A program made the position numbers and the translations under genes. Positions 1 to 11,029 of a stretch of 64,000 nt of DNA are shown here, one piece after another. A model generated the notes under the pieces. The model had not been told where the DNA came from. It searched no databases and saw only the letters and a list, made by a program, of their open reading frames with translations. The stretch's first letter is position 1. The number at the start of each line of letters is the position of its first letter. Location of the stretch: contig JBBELK010000949.1 of the NCBI GenBank assembly GCA_037783545.1, positions 1 to 64,000 of the forward strand, in the 5' to 3' direction. The stretch comes from Henricia sp. BOLD:AAB3569 (lineage: Eukaryota; Echinodermata; Asteroidea; Spinulosida; Echinasteridae).

Positions 1-415
1 TTATGAGGGTGATATGAGAATATCTGCACAAGTCATGAAAATACTGAACGAGCCGAGTTCAGGTGACGACGTGCGGTATATCTCATCAGCCTGACAAGAC
101 ATCCAATATTATTATTGTATATAAAATCAAGCTTGTTTGAAGATTTCTGCGAGATTTTTTGTCTGTTTGGTGTTTAAAACGTCAGTTTACAAATGCATGC
201 GCTTTTGTTACATGTTGTACAGTATTTTTTTTGTACTGTACTCTGTCGCGCGTTGCACACGCACGCAATCCGTTCCTCGATCCATGACGCGGCCATAAGC
301 GTGTGTCGTGGTGCGCCAACTGTGCACGCACATCGAATCTAGTCTTGTGCTGCACAGTAACACACGGTGTCCGCAAAAGCTTTCATTTTATATAAATGTA
401 TTAACTTGGAATCAA
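1..415 (-). mobile_element. Hairpin-plus-body MITE, copy 1 (eroded)
   Basis: Positions about 5-95 form an eroded hairpin (TGATATGAGAATAT pairing near GGTATATCTCATCA), and about 120-415 is a CpG-rich body. The whole matches 46818-47250 in the opposite orientation. The six bases forming the hairpin tip of the 47-kb copy (CCTTCG) are missing here. Flanks are cut by the window edge. Confidence 0.65.
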
Positions 416-796
416 GAAGATTGCAATATTTTTGTGTTATTAAGGCACTAGGAGAAACTAGATAAAAATGCCTGTGATGGTCAGACACATATATTGGTAC
501 TTAATTGGGAATTGTTTGTCAAGAAACGAAAGTTTGAAAAAATAAATTAAGTAACGACAAAGACCTTTTGACTTGCACGTATATGTCAAACACTTTCTCC
601 TGGTCTCATCAGCAGAGCAGAAATTAAATCTGTAAACATCGTGGGTTTTGACATACTCAAATACCTTCAATCATTCTTTGGCGCATTTCTTACATTCCTA
701 CATCTCTTAAGTCTGCAGCCCCCAGTTCTGTTGTCTACTGGCTTTCATCGTGTTCCACGTTTTGCGGTGGGTCTTTAGAGCCATCTGTTCAACAGA

Positions 797-1125
797 TAAA
801 GTTAAAGATAGAAACATGATTGGTAAACTCCTAAAAGGGGCATTATTTCCAATCGTGCTTAGAAGCCCATGTTGATAAACTGCCCTGTAGAAATTTCAGC
901 CACATCTGAAAAACTTTTTTTTAAAATCCATACATGTTTTTTTTGTCGAGTTGAATGGTAAAAGAGTCTTTTGCCAAAAACTAAAACAAAAACACAAAAA
1001 TACCATTTTGGACTGAATAAATTAATGTTGTGTTTGGTACCATTGTTATTAACACTTTCAGTAAGTTTTTCTGTCAATTCGTGAACAAAATTGGGGTCAC
1101 TGCAAATGATGTACTCTAACTTTAA
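797..1125. repeat. Interspersed repeat, shared with 14.64-14.99 kb
   Basis: The stretch shares many blocks (CATGTTGATAAAC, AATACCATTTTG, TTGTGTTTGGT) with 14637-14992. The other copy ends in TTAAAGGTA / TACCTTTAA inverted repeats, so this is probably an old DNA-transposon derivative. Confidence 0.5.
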
Positions 1126-1292
1126 GAAGAGCTATGACCAGATCTTGATGCCCCATTTTTTCATACATGTGTTGAGATTTTAATACCATATCATGTCGTA
1201 TTTTTTAAATCTGTGGAACGGCCATTAAACATTAATGTACTTGGTCCTTCCCAATGTTCAACGCATTCCCATCACAGAAGAAGGTTGCATCC

Positions 1293-1453
1293 TGCAGCCG
1301 ATTTCACGAATCCTTACGCATTTGCGTAGCCCGCTTTTGCAACTTTTTATGCGGTAAGCTGCGCAACATTCCAGTGATAATTACACGCAAGCCTATGAGG
1401 CTTATGCCATTTCAAAATGCGCAAGCTACGAATTTTTCGTGAAATCTGCTGCA
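1293..1453. mobile_element. Foldback MITE, terminal repeat GCAGCCGATTTCACGAA
   Basis: The 161-bp element starts TGCAGCCGATTTCACGAA and ends TTCGTGAAATCTGCTGCA, an 18-bp imperfect inverted repeat. The inside is rich in GCGCAA and TTGCGT motifs. A second copy lies at 61420-61587. No coding capacity. Confidence 0.7.
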
Positions 1454-1836
1454 CATCTTCCCAAATACTCAACAGGAACATGGATGATCATTATTGTTTT
1501 CATTTGTAGTCCCGCAGCTAAGATTTAAGTACGTGGTGGCAAATTATCCCGGAGCACTGTAATCCTTTGCAACACCAGCTGCTATAGGTAATATGAAGGA
1601 TTGTAGTCGCTTCCGTGAAATCAACCCCTGATGGCATTAAAGGCATGAGGCACGTCAATGCGCGCGTGAGAGCCAAATTCGGTGCACGGAAATACGTCAG
1701 CTCATACCCTTTGCTATGGAGCTGCGTATTTGTGGTATGATTTTGCCTCACGCGCGCACTGACGAGCTCTGCCTTTAATACATAGTTGTATTCTTCCTAC
1801 GAAGATAGCCGTCTGTAGATGTGGTCTATTTCCTAC

Positions 1837-1993
1837 CTCTGCAATGTCCCACTTTTTCTCTCCCAGCTCTTGACTGTCTTGGCCAGTCATACAGGTCAGC
1901 TTTCTCCTGACAACTCCTACGACATCCGGCACGACGGTAATCTCCAAGCTGCTGACGCAATCGCCGTTCCAACTCCTCTGCTTTGGCTCTCTC
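1837..1993 (-). CDS. Candidate exon, charged helical peptide
   Basis: A TTTCTAG acceptor and a GTAGGA donor bound 157 nt on the minus strand. Frame 0 is open and encodes a highly charged, helix-prone peptide starting ERAKAEELERRLRQQL and continuing with CRRSCQEKADLYDW. A stop lies directly upstream of the acceptor in that frame. A second frame is also open, so the choice is uncertain. I recognise no family. It may belong to a neighbouring gene or to a repeat. Confidence 0.3.
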
Positions 1994-2491
1994 CTAGAAA
2001 CACAATCATTACAGATGTGGTTATTCATGGTGGTGTGTAACGATCTCAATCCAAGAATTTGGTAATTCAATTTGTTTAATCGTCCTAAAAAATGAATACG
2101 ACCCTCTCTCTTAGCAAAATCGGTTAGAGTTGACCAAGATGATTTCTTGTTATTAATGCATGCCTCTTCATTCGACGAAGATTAGAATCGCTTCATTTGA
2201 CGAAGCAAATTGTAATGTGAACGCTCCCCTCTTTCCATCAAAGAAATTTGACTCGTAACGAGATGGGGGCAATCGCAAGCTTCATTCGATCTTTGTTAGC
2301 GGAGATGTGAAATTGTTAATACACACTTCATTAATAAGTAATGATGAGTTAACTAATCTTCGTGTTGACGAAGCGATTTCTCAAATGAGATTGGGTCTAT
2401 TTATTGAAGGCTGCTCAGCAAAAAATTCCTTCAATACAAATGTGACATCATCCATGAGTTTGTGAGATCTGGATTGCAGTGAAGCAACTTC

Positions 2492-2566
2492 GCTCCACCG
2501 AAATTCGAACCGTGATGAACCTTCTGTCCTAACATGCAGAAGCCCTACAAATTGAGCTATGAAGCC
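2492..2566 (-). repeat. tRNA-like sequence (degenerate)
   Basis: Read on the minus strand, GGCTTCATAGCTCA gives an A-box-like start, TTCTGCATGTTAGGACAGAA an anticodon-arm-like hairpin, and GGTTCGAAT a B box. It is related to the better preserved copy at 19525-19596. Mismatches in the stems argue against a working tRNA gene. Confidence 0.55.
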
Positions 2567-2836
2567 ACTGGTGGACTGAATCACGGTAGTGCAGTTGTTT
2601 CCATCACTGATTGGGATTGGCTATCACTGTGAGCTTAGCTAAGCCCTACGGAAGGATGATCCCTTCAATGAGATACCACCCCTCCTAAAGATCATTTTAG
2701 ATACGTCCCAAACCCCTGCCCGGGTTGCTCAATTAATAAGTATGAATAAGATTATTATTTGTATCAAATTTATTCACGCTAGGCGGTCCCCGAGTCATAT
2801 CACTTATTCATACAAAAAATATTATCTCGCTTATCA

Positions 2837-3015
2837 GGAAACCTGCTCAATTTGAACAATCCTTTTTTAGATTAAGTTGACATCCAAATATTCAGACTAT
2901 CACAGACTTCATAATGTATGACTCGCATAAGCTTGCATGTGCTAAAATTCCCACTCCAGATTGACTGCGTTTTCGATCAAGACATGGAGAACATTTTTGT
3001 GTTTCCTTTGTTTGC
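2837..3015. repeat. Interspersed repeat, copies at 32.3 and 56.8 kb
   Basis: Blocks such as TTGACATC.AAAT.TTCA, AAAATTCCCACTC and AGATTGACTGC recur at about 32275-32455, and in part at 56755-56822. No ends or coding potential were identified. Confidence 0.5.
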
Positions 3016-3117
3016 TCGGCATAGATGATTCATTCTGTATAAAGTGTTTTAGAGGATTTATACATATGGAGTTTATAGATATTAACAAATTTATAGCAGT
3101 GCTAAGATGACAGCATT

Positions 3118-3273
3118 TTAATATGTTGACTGCCGAGCATACATTTCACAGGGCATTCCCACCTCCGTAGTGGCAGAATCTGGTACACCCATTATTAAGA
3201 GTATACACGTAGTGCAGAATCTGGTACACCTGATTACTACGAGTATACTCGTAGTCGGCAGTCAACGTGTTAA
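3118..3273. mobile_element. Short MITE with GTTGACTGCCGA termini
   Basis: The 156-bp element has 19-bp terminal inverted repeats (TTAATATGTTGACTGCCGA against TTAACACGTTGACTGCCGA). The interior holds two direct copies of GCAGAATCTGGTACACC. TTAA at each end may be part of the repeat or a target duplication. Confidence 0.65.
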
Positions 3274-4569
3274 AGGCATCTTTTTATTGTGTTTTTTCAT
3301 TACCGATTCACCGTCTCTGTTTCAACATCATTCTTGTAAGTAGCTCATTCCTGATGTTATCTCACTCTTTGAGACGATCTGGACTCCAGCGTCAAAGTGT
3401 GAGCTTTTCTGAAAAAGTTAGACTGAAGGGAAAACATCAATGTGTTAATGTTGGTCCTGTGTGTGCTCTAAAATCAAGAGATTAATGATAACTCGACTTG
3501 TTTTGAACATTACTGTAAAAAGAAAAAAAATCAAAAGTTAGGAGCAGGTGCGCCTTATACACAATTTTCATAGGTACTCGTGTATAAGGTGTACTTACAC
3601 CTAGAAGAACACGTTTCTCGGTGTCCGGTTATAGCTGTCGAACCAAAATTCATAAAAGCGGTCACTGCGCGGTAAAATGGCATCAGATGGACCAAAACAA
3701 TGACCGTATACCGAATTGATACCAAGTCTAGAGGTGCCATTAGCCTTTAGAAGTATGGCGGAAAGGATCGGAGGGCGCAATTTCATTTGGGGTTATGAAT
3801 TTTTTTTATCAATTGTATTTATTTCAAAAACTTGATTTACATTGTTGTAATTATATTACATAGACAAAATTATAAATAAAATTAATAAGTGTAAAGTAAA
3901 AAACTGAGTATTTGCATTTTGTGTGCCAGCCATCAGTTTCAACCTAGAGGAGGTCTGATTTGTTCGTCAATCTTTCCAAGATCTGGCTGTTCTCAATCTT
4001 CCAGTTGCTGGAAGGTCCACTCGTCTGCTACACTATCAACCAATCTCTTCTTTCTGAGAAAATGCAGAACAATTAAAGGGAACCATTTAGACAAGGTTTT
4101 CTTATGACAAATTTATCAGCATGGTTGGTATCTCAACGAATCAGAAAATGTTCACAGATTTACACATAACTTACACAATTAAACACGATGACGGTACTAG
4201 TGCTTAGGTCTTTGAGAAATTAGCAAAACAATTATTTTCACCCAAAGGCCATTTTCACCCAAAGACCATTTTGCCCCAAAACTCACTTCTTCCAAGAACT
4301 ACCTCGCCCAAAAAAAGTGGTGAGGGCGGAAGTGGTATCAGGGCGAATTGACTGAACCATTTTTGACTGTTCTCTCAAAAGTACGGAGCTGATTTTTGCT
4401 CAGGTTGGGGTGGTTTTAATCCATATCTTCAATCACACAGGGGGATAAAACTATTTGTACTAATCATGTATACTGCCTTAATGTGGAGGTCAACTGTACA
4501 GAATTCTGGATTGCTCTCAGTCACTGGATTTATCCACTGCAAAGTTTTCATAAATGTTACAGTCAACAG

Positions 4570-4805
4570 TTACTGTTGTAGTGTAGGTGCAGTTTCTTCT
4601 TCTGCACTCAATGTGGAGTTTTCAGCCTCAAGCTTCTCAATCAGAGCATCCCGCGACCGCTGCTTGTCTCAAAGTAACGCACGACTTTCTCCACGCACCA
4701 CCTTCCCTGTACGAGTGTTATGGAACCTTTTAAGATGTCCGCTGTCGTAGCTCGTATGAAGACATCTGAGTTCAGAAAGACGAAGTTCGGCTTCCTCATC
4801 AAGCC
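4570..4805 (-). CDS. Candidate exon with coiled-coil-like end and in-frame TGA
   Basis: After an acceptor-like TTTCCCTCTTAAATAG the minus strand is open in phase 1 for 42 codons (LDEEAELRLSELRC ... RGESRALL), then has TGA, then stays open in the same frame for 32 more codons (DKQRSRDALIEKLEAENSTL ...) to TAA. The charged, Leu-spaced composition looks coding and coiled-coil-like. The TGA could be a true stop, or an eroded CGA arginine codon (CpG decay) making this a pseudogene. Phase 1 would fit D24's donor, but nothing else ties it to the SRCR gene. I do not recognise the family. Confidence 0.3.
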
Positions 4806-4855
4806 CTATTTAAGAGGGAAATGTGGAATTGCTTGAAGACAGATTTACTAATTGG

Positions 4856-5320
4856 GTCTTTCCACGGACAGGGAACATTTGGCAACACAGACCATAATTT
4901 TCGAGGAAATACCATCTGTCTAGGTCTCAAATAATAAATAAGGGTCTTTTATAAAGTAGGGGTCCCAAAAGTGTGACATTTAGTGTCCCCGTACACCGAT
5001 ATGTGTTATTGTCTTGTACAAAAATCATTAAAATGGCTTTTTAAAACCATTTTGTTGAATTGTACTTTATGTACTCACTCTAGATGGAAATTATTTTAAA
5101 GAATGTGTCCTGAATTACAAAACAAGATGTAAAATGTAACAGGGGACACCACATGGACCCCTAATTTATAGAAAGACCCATAATTGTCTGAAGATAACTT
5201 AGGATCAAAAAGCGGTTACAATTACTGCGACAACAATGTCTTTCTAAAAACCCAGTGTAACAAATTCCAATATACGCTCGTAACCGGACGGACACTTGTG
5301 TATAGGGGCATTTGTTACGC
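4856..5320. mobile_element. Foldback-family element, left arm only, interrupted
   Basis: GTCTTTCCACGG at the start and AATATACGCTCGTAACCGG near 5267-5285 match the left arm of the foldback at 15589-16011. The arm is broken by a separate 238-bp element at 4942-5179. The right arm is not recognised. Confidence 0.6.
4942..5179. mobile_element. MITE nested in a foldback element
   Basis: The element is 238 bp with imperfect termini, GGGTCTTTTATAAAGTAGG on the left and CCTAATTTATAGAAAGACCC on the right. It sits inside another repeat, so it is the younger of the two. Confidence 0.6.
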
Positions 5321-5399
5321 CCGTCCTGGTACTCCTGCAAGAGGTTGGGACATTCGGCGTGGGGAGGGGAACGGTCTCTGAGCGCGATTGTTGTTCTGG

Positions 5400-6610
5400 A
5401 CCGTTGTTGAATGACGAGTGTTGAAATAAACCGTGGAGTGATTGTTTGTGATACAAGTTTTCCTTGTGTGTTCTTCCTGTGGTCGGATATCAAATAACGA
5501 GTGGGGATGTAAAGCCTTGTTACAATATCTTGCATTACGGCACATTCAAATCAACACAGACAGTACATTTACTAACTTACCCTATTGCAGCAAACAAAGT
5601 CGCCACGATGAGGAAGATCAACGTTTCGATGCTGCAATCACAAGCATGACAATGATAAAACAATGATTGGCCTAATGATCAGCGCTTGTAAGGTGGCTGC
5701 AGATGATGTAAAACAAATCTCGATTCTACAGCAAACGGACAAAGGGCCTCTAGTAATAGCTAGATGAAAAATGTTTACAACCCTACGGTATTATCGAACA
5801 TTGGCGCATAGAGATTTAATCACAGTGTGTAAAGAAGGCATGTCCACCGGCATCCGGGCTTATATTCCGTTCCACATTCCGGCGTCGGTTGTTGCGACTT
5901 AATCACAAATACAACACGCATCAAATGTTAGAAACACACGTTATAAAGCAAATTAAGTAGATGTATTTAGACAAAAAAAATTGTATTTGGCCTCTGATCT
6001 CTTGGGAAATTATTTAACAAATAGTGAACAAAAGGAAACGAGGTACACTTGACGTTCTAAGCATTCAAGCATTCAGCAGAAATCATGGACACGCATCTAT
6101 AGTACTTTTCTGTCCGAGGGTTGGTTTTTATGGTCTTAAACAAATACAAAATTTCAAACTTAATTATTTCCAATAAAAAACATGTTTCCATACAGAACGC
6201 TACTAGAAAGTACGGTGTGTATCAAAAGAATAAGTATCAATTCAGTCTCTACATCTCTAAAGTCATCACCTTTTGAAAAGTCATGAAATGAAACCTTAAG
6301 TTTAAACAGAGCTACGAATTCAAACAAGCTGATAATAGCCCTTCTATAGCAGGTACCTTAACGAGTCGGAATTTCTTTGGAGTCAACTGGATTCAACTGG
6401 AAAACATTTGGATTCAAGAAGATAATTCAATGGACCTATCGCAATAGCTTGCCATTTCGTAGGGGCACCTTTTGTTACTTAATCGTTCAACAATGGAATC
6501 ACAATATGTGCAACCTGCATGTCCTCAAGGAACAAAGAAACCTGCCCCACGAAATAGCAGCCATTCCATACGGTCTATACTTGAATCAGTGTACAAATAA
6601 TGAATTTTTA
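5400..6610. other. No recognised gene, 5.4-6.6 kb
   Basis: I see only short unsupported open frames in this AT-rich stretch, with no SRCR motif, splice-bounded exon or repeat ends that I can define. Confidence 0.5.
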
Positions 6611-6614
6611 TGAG

Positions 6615-7118
6615 TGCAATAGGAGGAATATTTTCATGAGGTGAAGATGGAATGTTCCATTTCAACTTTGAGGCGAAGCTAGTTGAATGGAACACATTCG
6701 ATCTTCGCCGAATGAAAATATTCCTCCATGCACGAATTAAAACATTCACTATTTGTTTTATATAACGCCCAAGTAGATCTTGTCATCCTACTTTTAAACA
6801 AATTATTCAGCTTACCCTTGTCGCTTGTGAGTTGTACTGAGTAATACGTTTTTTGTGTCAGGGGCCGGTCGCGTTCACTGTCTGCGCTCGCAATCATACA
6901 TTTGACACGCACATCTCAATACAATACTGTACACCGCGCACAGGGGATGTGCGGCGCACCGTGTGCAATGGAAAAAACGTTATGGACAAATTGCACGGCA
7001 GATGGAACAAAATTGCACGCTATAGTGACGTAGCATTAAATGATTAAATATTAAACGTCACTTGACCTTGCTATCGTATCAATCAGATCACATGAGGATC
7101 TACTTGGGCGTTATATAA
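6615..7118. mobile_element. Hairpin-plus-body element, copy 2
   Basis: Positions 6615-6733 form a hairpin with arms of about 50 nt (GGAGGAATATTTTCAT against ATGAAAATATTCCTCC) whose tip is GCGAAGC at 6673-6679. An AT-rich spacer leads to a body at 6762-7118 ended by TATATAACGCCCAAGTAGAT and its inverted copy. The body is CpG-rich and non-coding. Confidence 0.75.
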
Positions 7119-7378
7119 CACATATCAGACATTTAGCATTCATTCTACAGCCTTGAAGACTAACATCTGATAATATACTGTCAATGATGATGATGATGAT
7201 ACATGTATTAAATTTATCAAAACTGCTACTAAGTTACTAACGGATATATCTTAGAGCATGCGAACCAATTGGCAAGATATCATTTTCCCAAAGATACACT
7301 AATCATTTACTACTATATGTCCTGGCGTGAGAGTGTGTAGACCAGTGCAATGGGAAGTAGAGGGTGTGGATGGGTCTA

Positions 7379-7727
7379 TGGCCTATTTGAAAAGTAAGTA
7401 AATATTTCAGGTGTCTTCAGATAACTTTGCCACAGCATACATTTTTGAAAAGCTTGTATACAATTTTCTCATTTACGTACATGTACCTGGCTGTATGTAT
7501 GTAACGGTGAAAGACAAAATGTGACATTTTTGTCTGTCCACGTTACATACGTATAAGGAAAATTTGTACAGAGCTTTTCAGAATGTATGTTGTGGCAACA
7601 TTTTTCTATCTTTTTGGGCAAAAGTTATCTCCTGAATAGTACAGGGAATTTTCTTTAAGTTTGAGAACGATAAACTGAAGACATCTGAAAGGATTATTGG
7701 ACTTATTTTTCAAATAGACCTCATTAG
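7379..7727. mobile_element. Large foldback element, about 350 bp
   Basis: The two halves are inverted copies: CTATTTGAAAAGTAAG and TTCAGGTGTCTTCAG on the left pair with CTGAAGACATCTGAAAGG and TTTTTCAAATAG on the right. The layout resembles the foldbacks at 8764 and 15589. Confidence 0.65.
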
Positions 7728-8340
7728 CTGGAAATACCACATAGTAGAACCAACCCGAAATAGACTACTAAAATGCGACTAGAGATGCAGTGGTAACGAG
7801 TCTAAATAATTGCTGGTATCTGAAACGTCATTGCTAAAGCGCAGAGAAACAGATCACTGGTATTGTGTAGACCCAGTAGGGGCATTGGGGCAAAACACAC
7901 AAACATTGATATTTTCAAATTTTGGTACATGTACCCTGTTTGGTGATGTGGGGAGGGGAGAACTATGGCCCTATTAAATTTCTCTCATCCAACAGCTGAA
8001 TTTCTGAATAGTATTGATTCATGGGGTTATCAAGGGCAAAAAAAAAGGTAAAAATTGGTTTGTGGATGTAACACGGAAACCGGTGTTCCTCACTTCATGG
8101 AATGACCTATATCACAAGAGCCATTTACTATTTAAAGTTACACCAAAAATACCCCAGTTATGAAATACTTGTGGCCATGTCCTACGTGATAGCAAGATCA
8201 TTATTAATTGAAATTAAAATATAAAAATAAAAAAACGTCCTTGTGTGTGATTTGTTTTCAAGGTCTGAGTGATTTACATCAAACTTCCAGAATTCAATTC
8301 CAGTCATTATGAGCAGGACTTTATCTTAGAGCTTCTGCAG

Positions 8341-8670
8341 CTTGATGCGCGCGAACCCCAGCAGTCCTGATCTTCGGTACAGGTCATGTCAGTATTGGGT
8401 ACTGACGCACTCCACCAACCGCTGTCATCGCCAAAGCACCGTACGTTGTCCAGATGGAATGGGAGTTTGCTCGGTACCCTGGAAGTGGAACCGATGATGC
8501 TCTCTGTGCGGAGAGATAGCCTAGCTGTTGGCAGTTATGAAGGCATCCACCAAGATCCCAGTTTGTCACAAACTGTACCCCAGGACAAAACCAAACCCCA
8601 GCGTTGATCTCAACACGACCTCGGCTTCAGACTCTCCTCCAACTAGACGATATGTCGCCCTCAGCTTGCT
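8341..8670 (-). pseudogene. Decayed SRCR exon with several frameshifts
   Basis: Read on the minus strand and allowing frame changes, this stretch shows the SRCR signature in order: [43 protein letters not shown]. The frame is broken by a lost G after GAG near 8634, an insertion of about 17 nt that repeats CTGGGGT near 8580-8600, a lost base at GACAAAC, a gained G at CTTGGTGG and a lost C before the CQQ motif. No single frame spans the domain. It lies downstream of D24 in the same orientation, so it is probably a dead member of the array. Its residues (VRCFGDDSG, SVPNTDMTC) differ from the 24 intact domains. Confidence 0.7.
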
Positions 8671-8763
8671 GGATGTTCTGTTATTAATAAGGAATATGCA
8701 AAAACCAAGTGATGACAGATTAAACCCCTTTTGAGTGCCATCGCGAGGAGTAATGTAAATGGG

Positions 8764-9026
8764 TCTCTTCCACGTAAAGGGGGCAATTTTGGCAACACAG
8801 ACATATTTTTTGAGGACACTTGTTACATTTTAGGCCGCCCCGGTCACAGAATATATTAAAATTTGTACACGGATTTTTAGAAGACGGCATGTTGTCACAC
8901 TATTTGTAACCCTTTTTGGCCTAAGTTATCTCTTCAGGAACAACTGAAACTTATTTCTTTATTTTTGAGACCAGACAGAGACACAGTCTTGTGTTGCCAA
9001 AACGCCCCCTTACCGTGGAAAATATT
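8764..9026. mobile_element. Foldback-family element, shorter copy
   Basis: It starts TCTCTTCCACG, ends CCGTGGAAAA and contains GGCATGTTGTCACACTATTTG and CTGAAACTTATTTCTTT blocks, all shared with 15589-16011. The left half has diverged or been shortened. Confidence 0.6.
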
Positions 9027-9047
9027 TCTTTATTTCTAGCGGTGGGG

Positions 9048-9048
<1 letters not shown>

Positions 9049-9117
<69 letters not shown>
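9049..9117. repeat. Poly-G run, 69 nt
   Basis: An uninterrupted G homopolymer of 69 bases. Its length may be inexact, because sequencers measure such runs poorly. Confidence 0.9.
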
Positions 9118-9118
<1 letters not shown>

Positions 9119-9384
9119 GCGTTGATCCAGGCTTGATCATAGTGCACTATGACCCAAGAGACTTTAGCCCATATCCTTCTTTGCCAAGAAATAATGTAAG
9201 ACACAAATCCTAACGCAGTTCGGTAACGGACAGTGGTACTGCTATAAATAAAATGATATAGCTGACATCTTATATAGCGCACATTTACATCCTGCGGGAC
9301 ACTAATGCCGTTTTACAATATCATTACCCTGGTCATTTGGCGCAACTCCCTGCGGAGTATGCAGCCCTGGCAGCCTGAACAAAC

Positions 9385-9560
9385 GCTCATGTGCATGCAA
9401 CCTTGCAGGTACCCATTTACATCCTGGGTGGAGAGAGGCAACTTATGACAAAGTGCCATGCCCAAGGGCACATGCACCATGGTCGCAGCCAGGAATGGAA
9501 CTCTGCGACCATGGAATTACACTACGCTCTTGAGTTCAATGCACCAAACTGCGTCCGGTC
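9385..9560. repeat. SINE-like repeat fragment
   Basis: GGTGGAGAGAGGCAA, AAGTGCCATGCCCAAGGGCA and CACCATGG correspond to blocks at 56947-57010. This is the body of a dispersed SINE-like repeat. No clear polymerase III boxes were found here. Confidence 0.5.
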
Positions 9561-9841
9561 CAGTATGGTACTCCACACATTGGACACTAATATAGTAATC
9601 CTAAATAACAGCTGTACCGCAAACAAATAATGGCGCAGACTTCTAAATGACGCCGTCATTACTGGCGTTAAGATTTGTCTGTCTTCACTAAAATGGGGAT
9701 TTGGGGGCCGTCCAATAAAGTACGTACGCACGAAATACCGGACTTGTTAGACACCACCCCCTCCCCCTACACCCCTCTCCCAAATGCATATTTGGTGACG
9801 TCATCCATATGCTTTATCATTTGGGGTGTACACATTGCTGC

Positions 9842-9843
<2 letters not shown>

Positions 9844-9891
<48 letters not shown>

Positions 9892-9906
9892 ACCCCCCCC
9901 CCCCCC
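9844..9906. repeat. Poly-C run, 48 + 14 nt
   Basis: Forty-eight Cs, one A, then fourteen Cs. The run directly abuts the first unit of the 69-bp minisatellite. Confidence 0.9.
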
Positions 9907-10913
9907 ATTGGAGGACCTGTGTATAATGGATTGCAGGGACCAGCAGGGACCATCAGTGTGTCTAACAGACAGCCATTTGAGGGACCTGTGTATAATGGAT
10001 TGCAGGGAACGCAGCAGTGTGTCTAGCAGACAGCCATTGGAGGGACCTGTGTATAATGGATTGCAGGGACCAGCAGGGACCATCAGTGTGTCTAACAGAC
10101 AGCCATTGAAGGGACCTGTGTATAATGGATTGCAGGGACTAGCAGGGACCATCAGTGTGTCTAACAGACACCCATTGGAGGGACCTGTGTATAATGGATT
10201 GCAGGGACCAGCAGGGACCATTCTAGTGTGTCTAACAGACAGCCATGGAGGGACCTGTGTATAATGGATTGCAGGGACCAGTAGGGACCATCAGTGTGTC
10301 TAACAGACAGCCATTGGAGGGACCTGTGTATAATGGATTGCAGGGACCAGCAGGGACCATCAGTGTGTCTAACAGACAGCCATTGGAGGGACCTGTGTAT
10401 AATGGATTGCAGGGACCAGCAGGACCCATCAGTGTACTCTAACAGACAGCCATTGGAGGGACCTGTGTATAATGGATTGCAGGGACCAGTAGGGACCATC
10501 AGTGTGTCTAACAGACAGCCATTGGAGGGACCTGTGTATAATGGATTGCAGGGACCAGTAGGGACCATCAGTGTATCTAACAGACAGCCATTGGAGGGAC
10601 CTGTGTATAATGGATTGTAGGGACCAGCAGGGACCATCAGTGTATCTAACAGACAGCCATTGGAGGGACCTGTGTATAATGGATTGCAGGGACCAGCAGG
10701 GACCATCAGTGTGTCTAACAGACAGCCATTGGAGGGACCTGTAATGGATTGTAGGGACCAGCAGGGACCATCAGTGTATCTAACAGACAGCCATTGGAGG
10801 GACCTGTGTATAATGGATTGCAGGGACCAGCAGGGACCATCAGTTAGAAAATTTCCATTATACCTGTGTATAATGGATTGCAGGGACCAGCAGGGACCAT
10901 CAGTTAGAAAATT
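9907..10913. repeat. Minisatellite, 69-bp unit, about 14-15 copies
   Basis: The unit contains GAGGGACCTGTGTATAATGG, a repeated GGGACCA and GTGTCTAACAGACAGCCATT. Sixty-nine is divisible by three, so long artificial reading frames cross it on both strands. Indels of 1-9 bp break all frames. The last two units change to CAGTTAGAAAATTT. Confidence 0.92.
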
Positions 10914-11029
10914 TGCTGACATCAAGGGAGTAGAGTACATTTGAATCTTAATCAAATTTTTGACTCCCTAAAATAGGGGTGGAGGCATCCACCCGTGCCC
11001 CCTGGCAGCCCTCAGGCATAAAGGTCGAT

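Noticed and set aside
8386..8734. Two plus-strand frames of about 70 codons at 8.4-8.7 kb.
   Set aside because: They are antisense to the decayed SRCR exon and have no support of their own.
9809..10955. Long open frames on both strands with 23-residue repeats (for example NGLQGPAGTISV), looking like a repetitive protein.
   Set aside because: They arise because the 69-bp minisatellite unit is divisible by three. Indels break every frame and there are no start, splice or domain signals.
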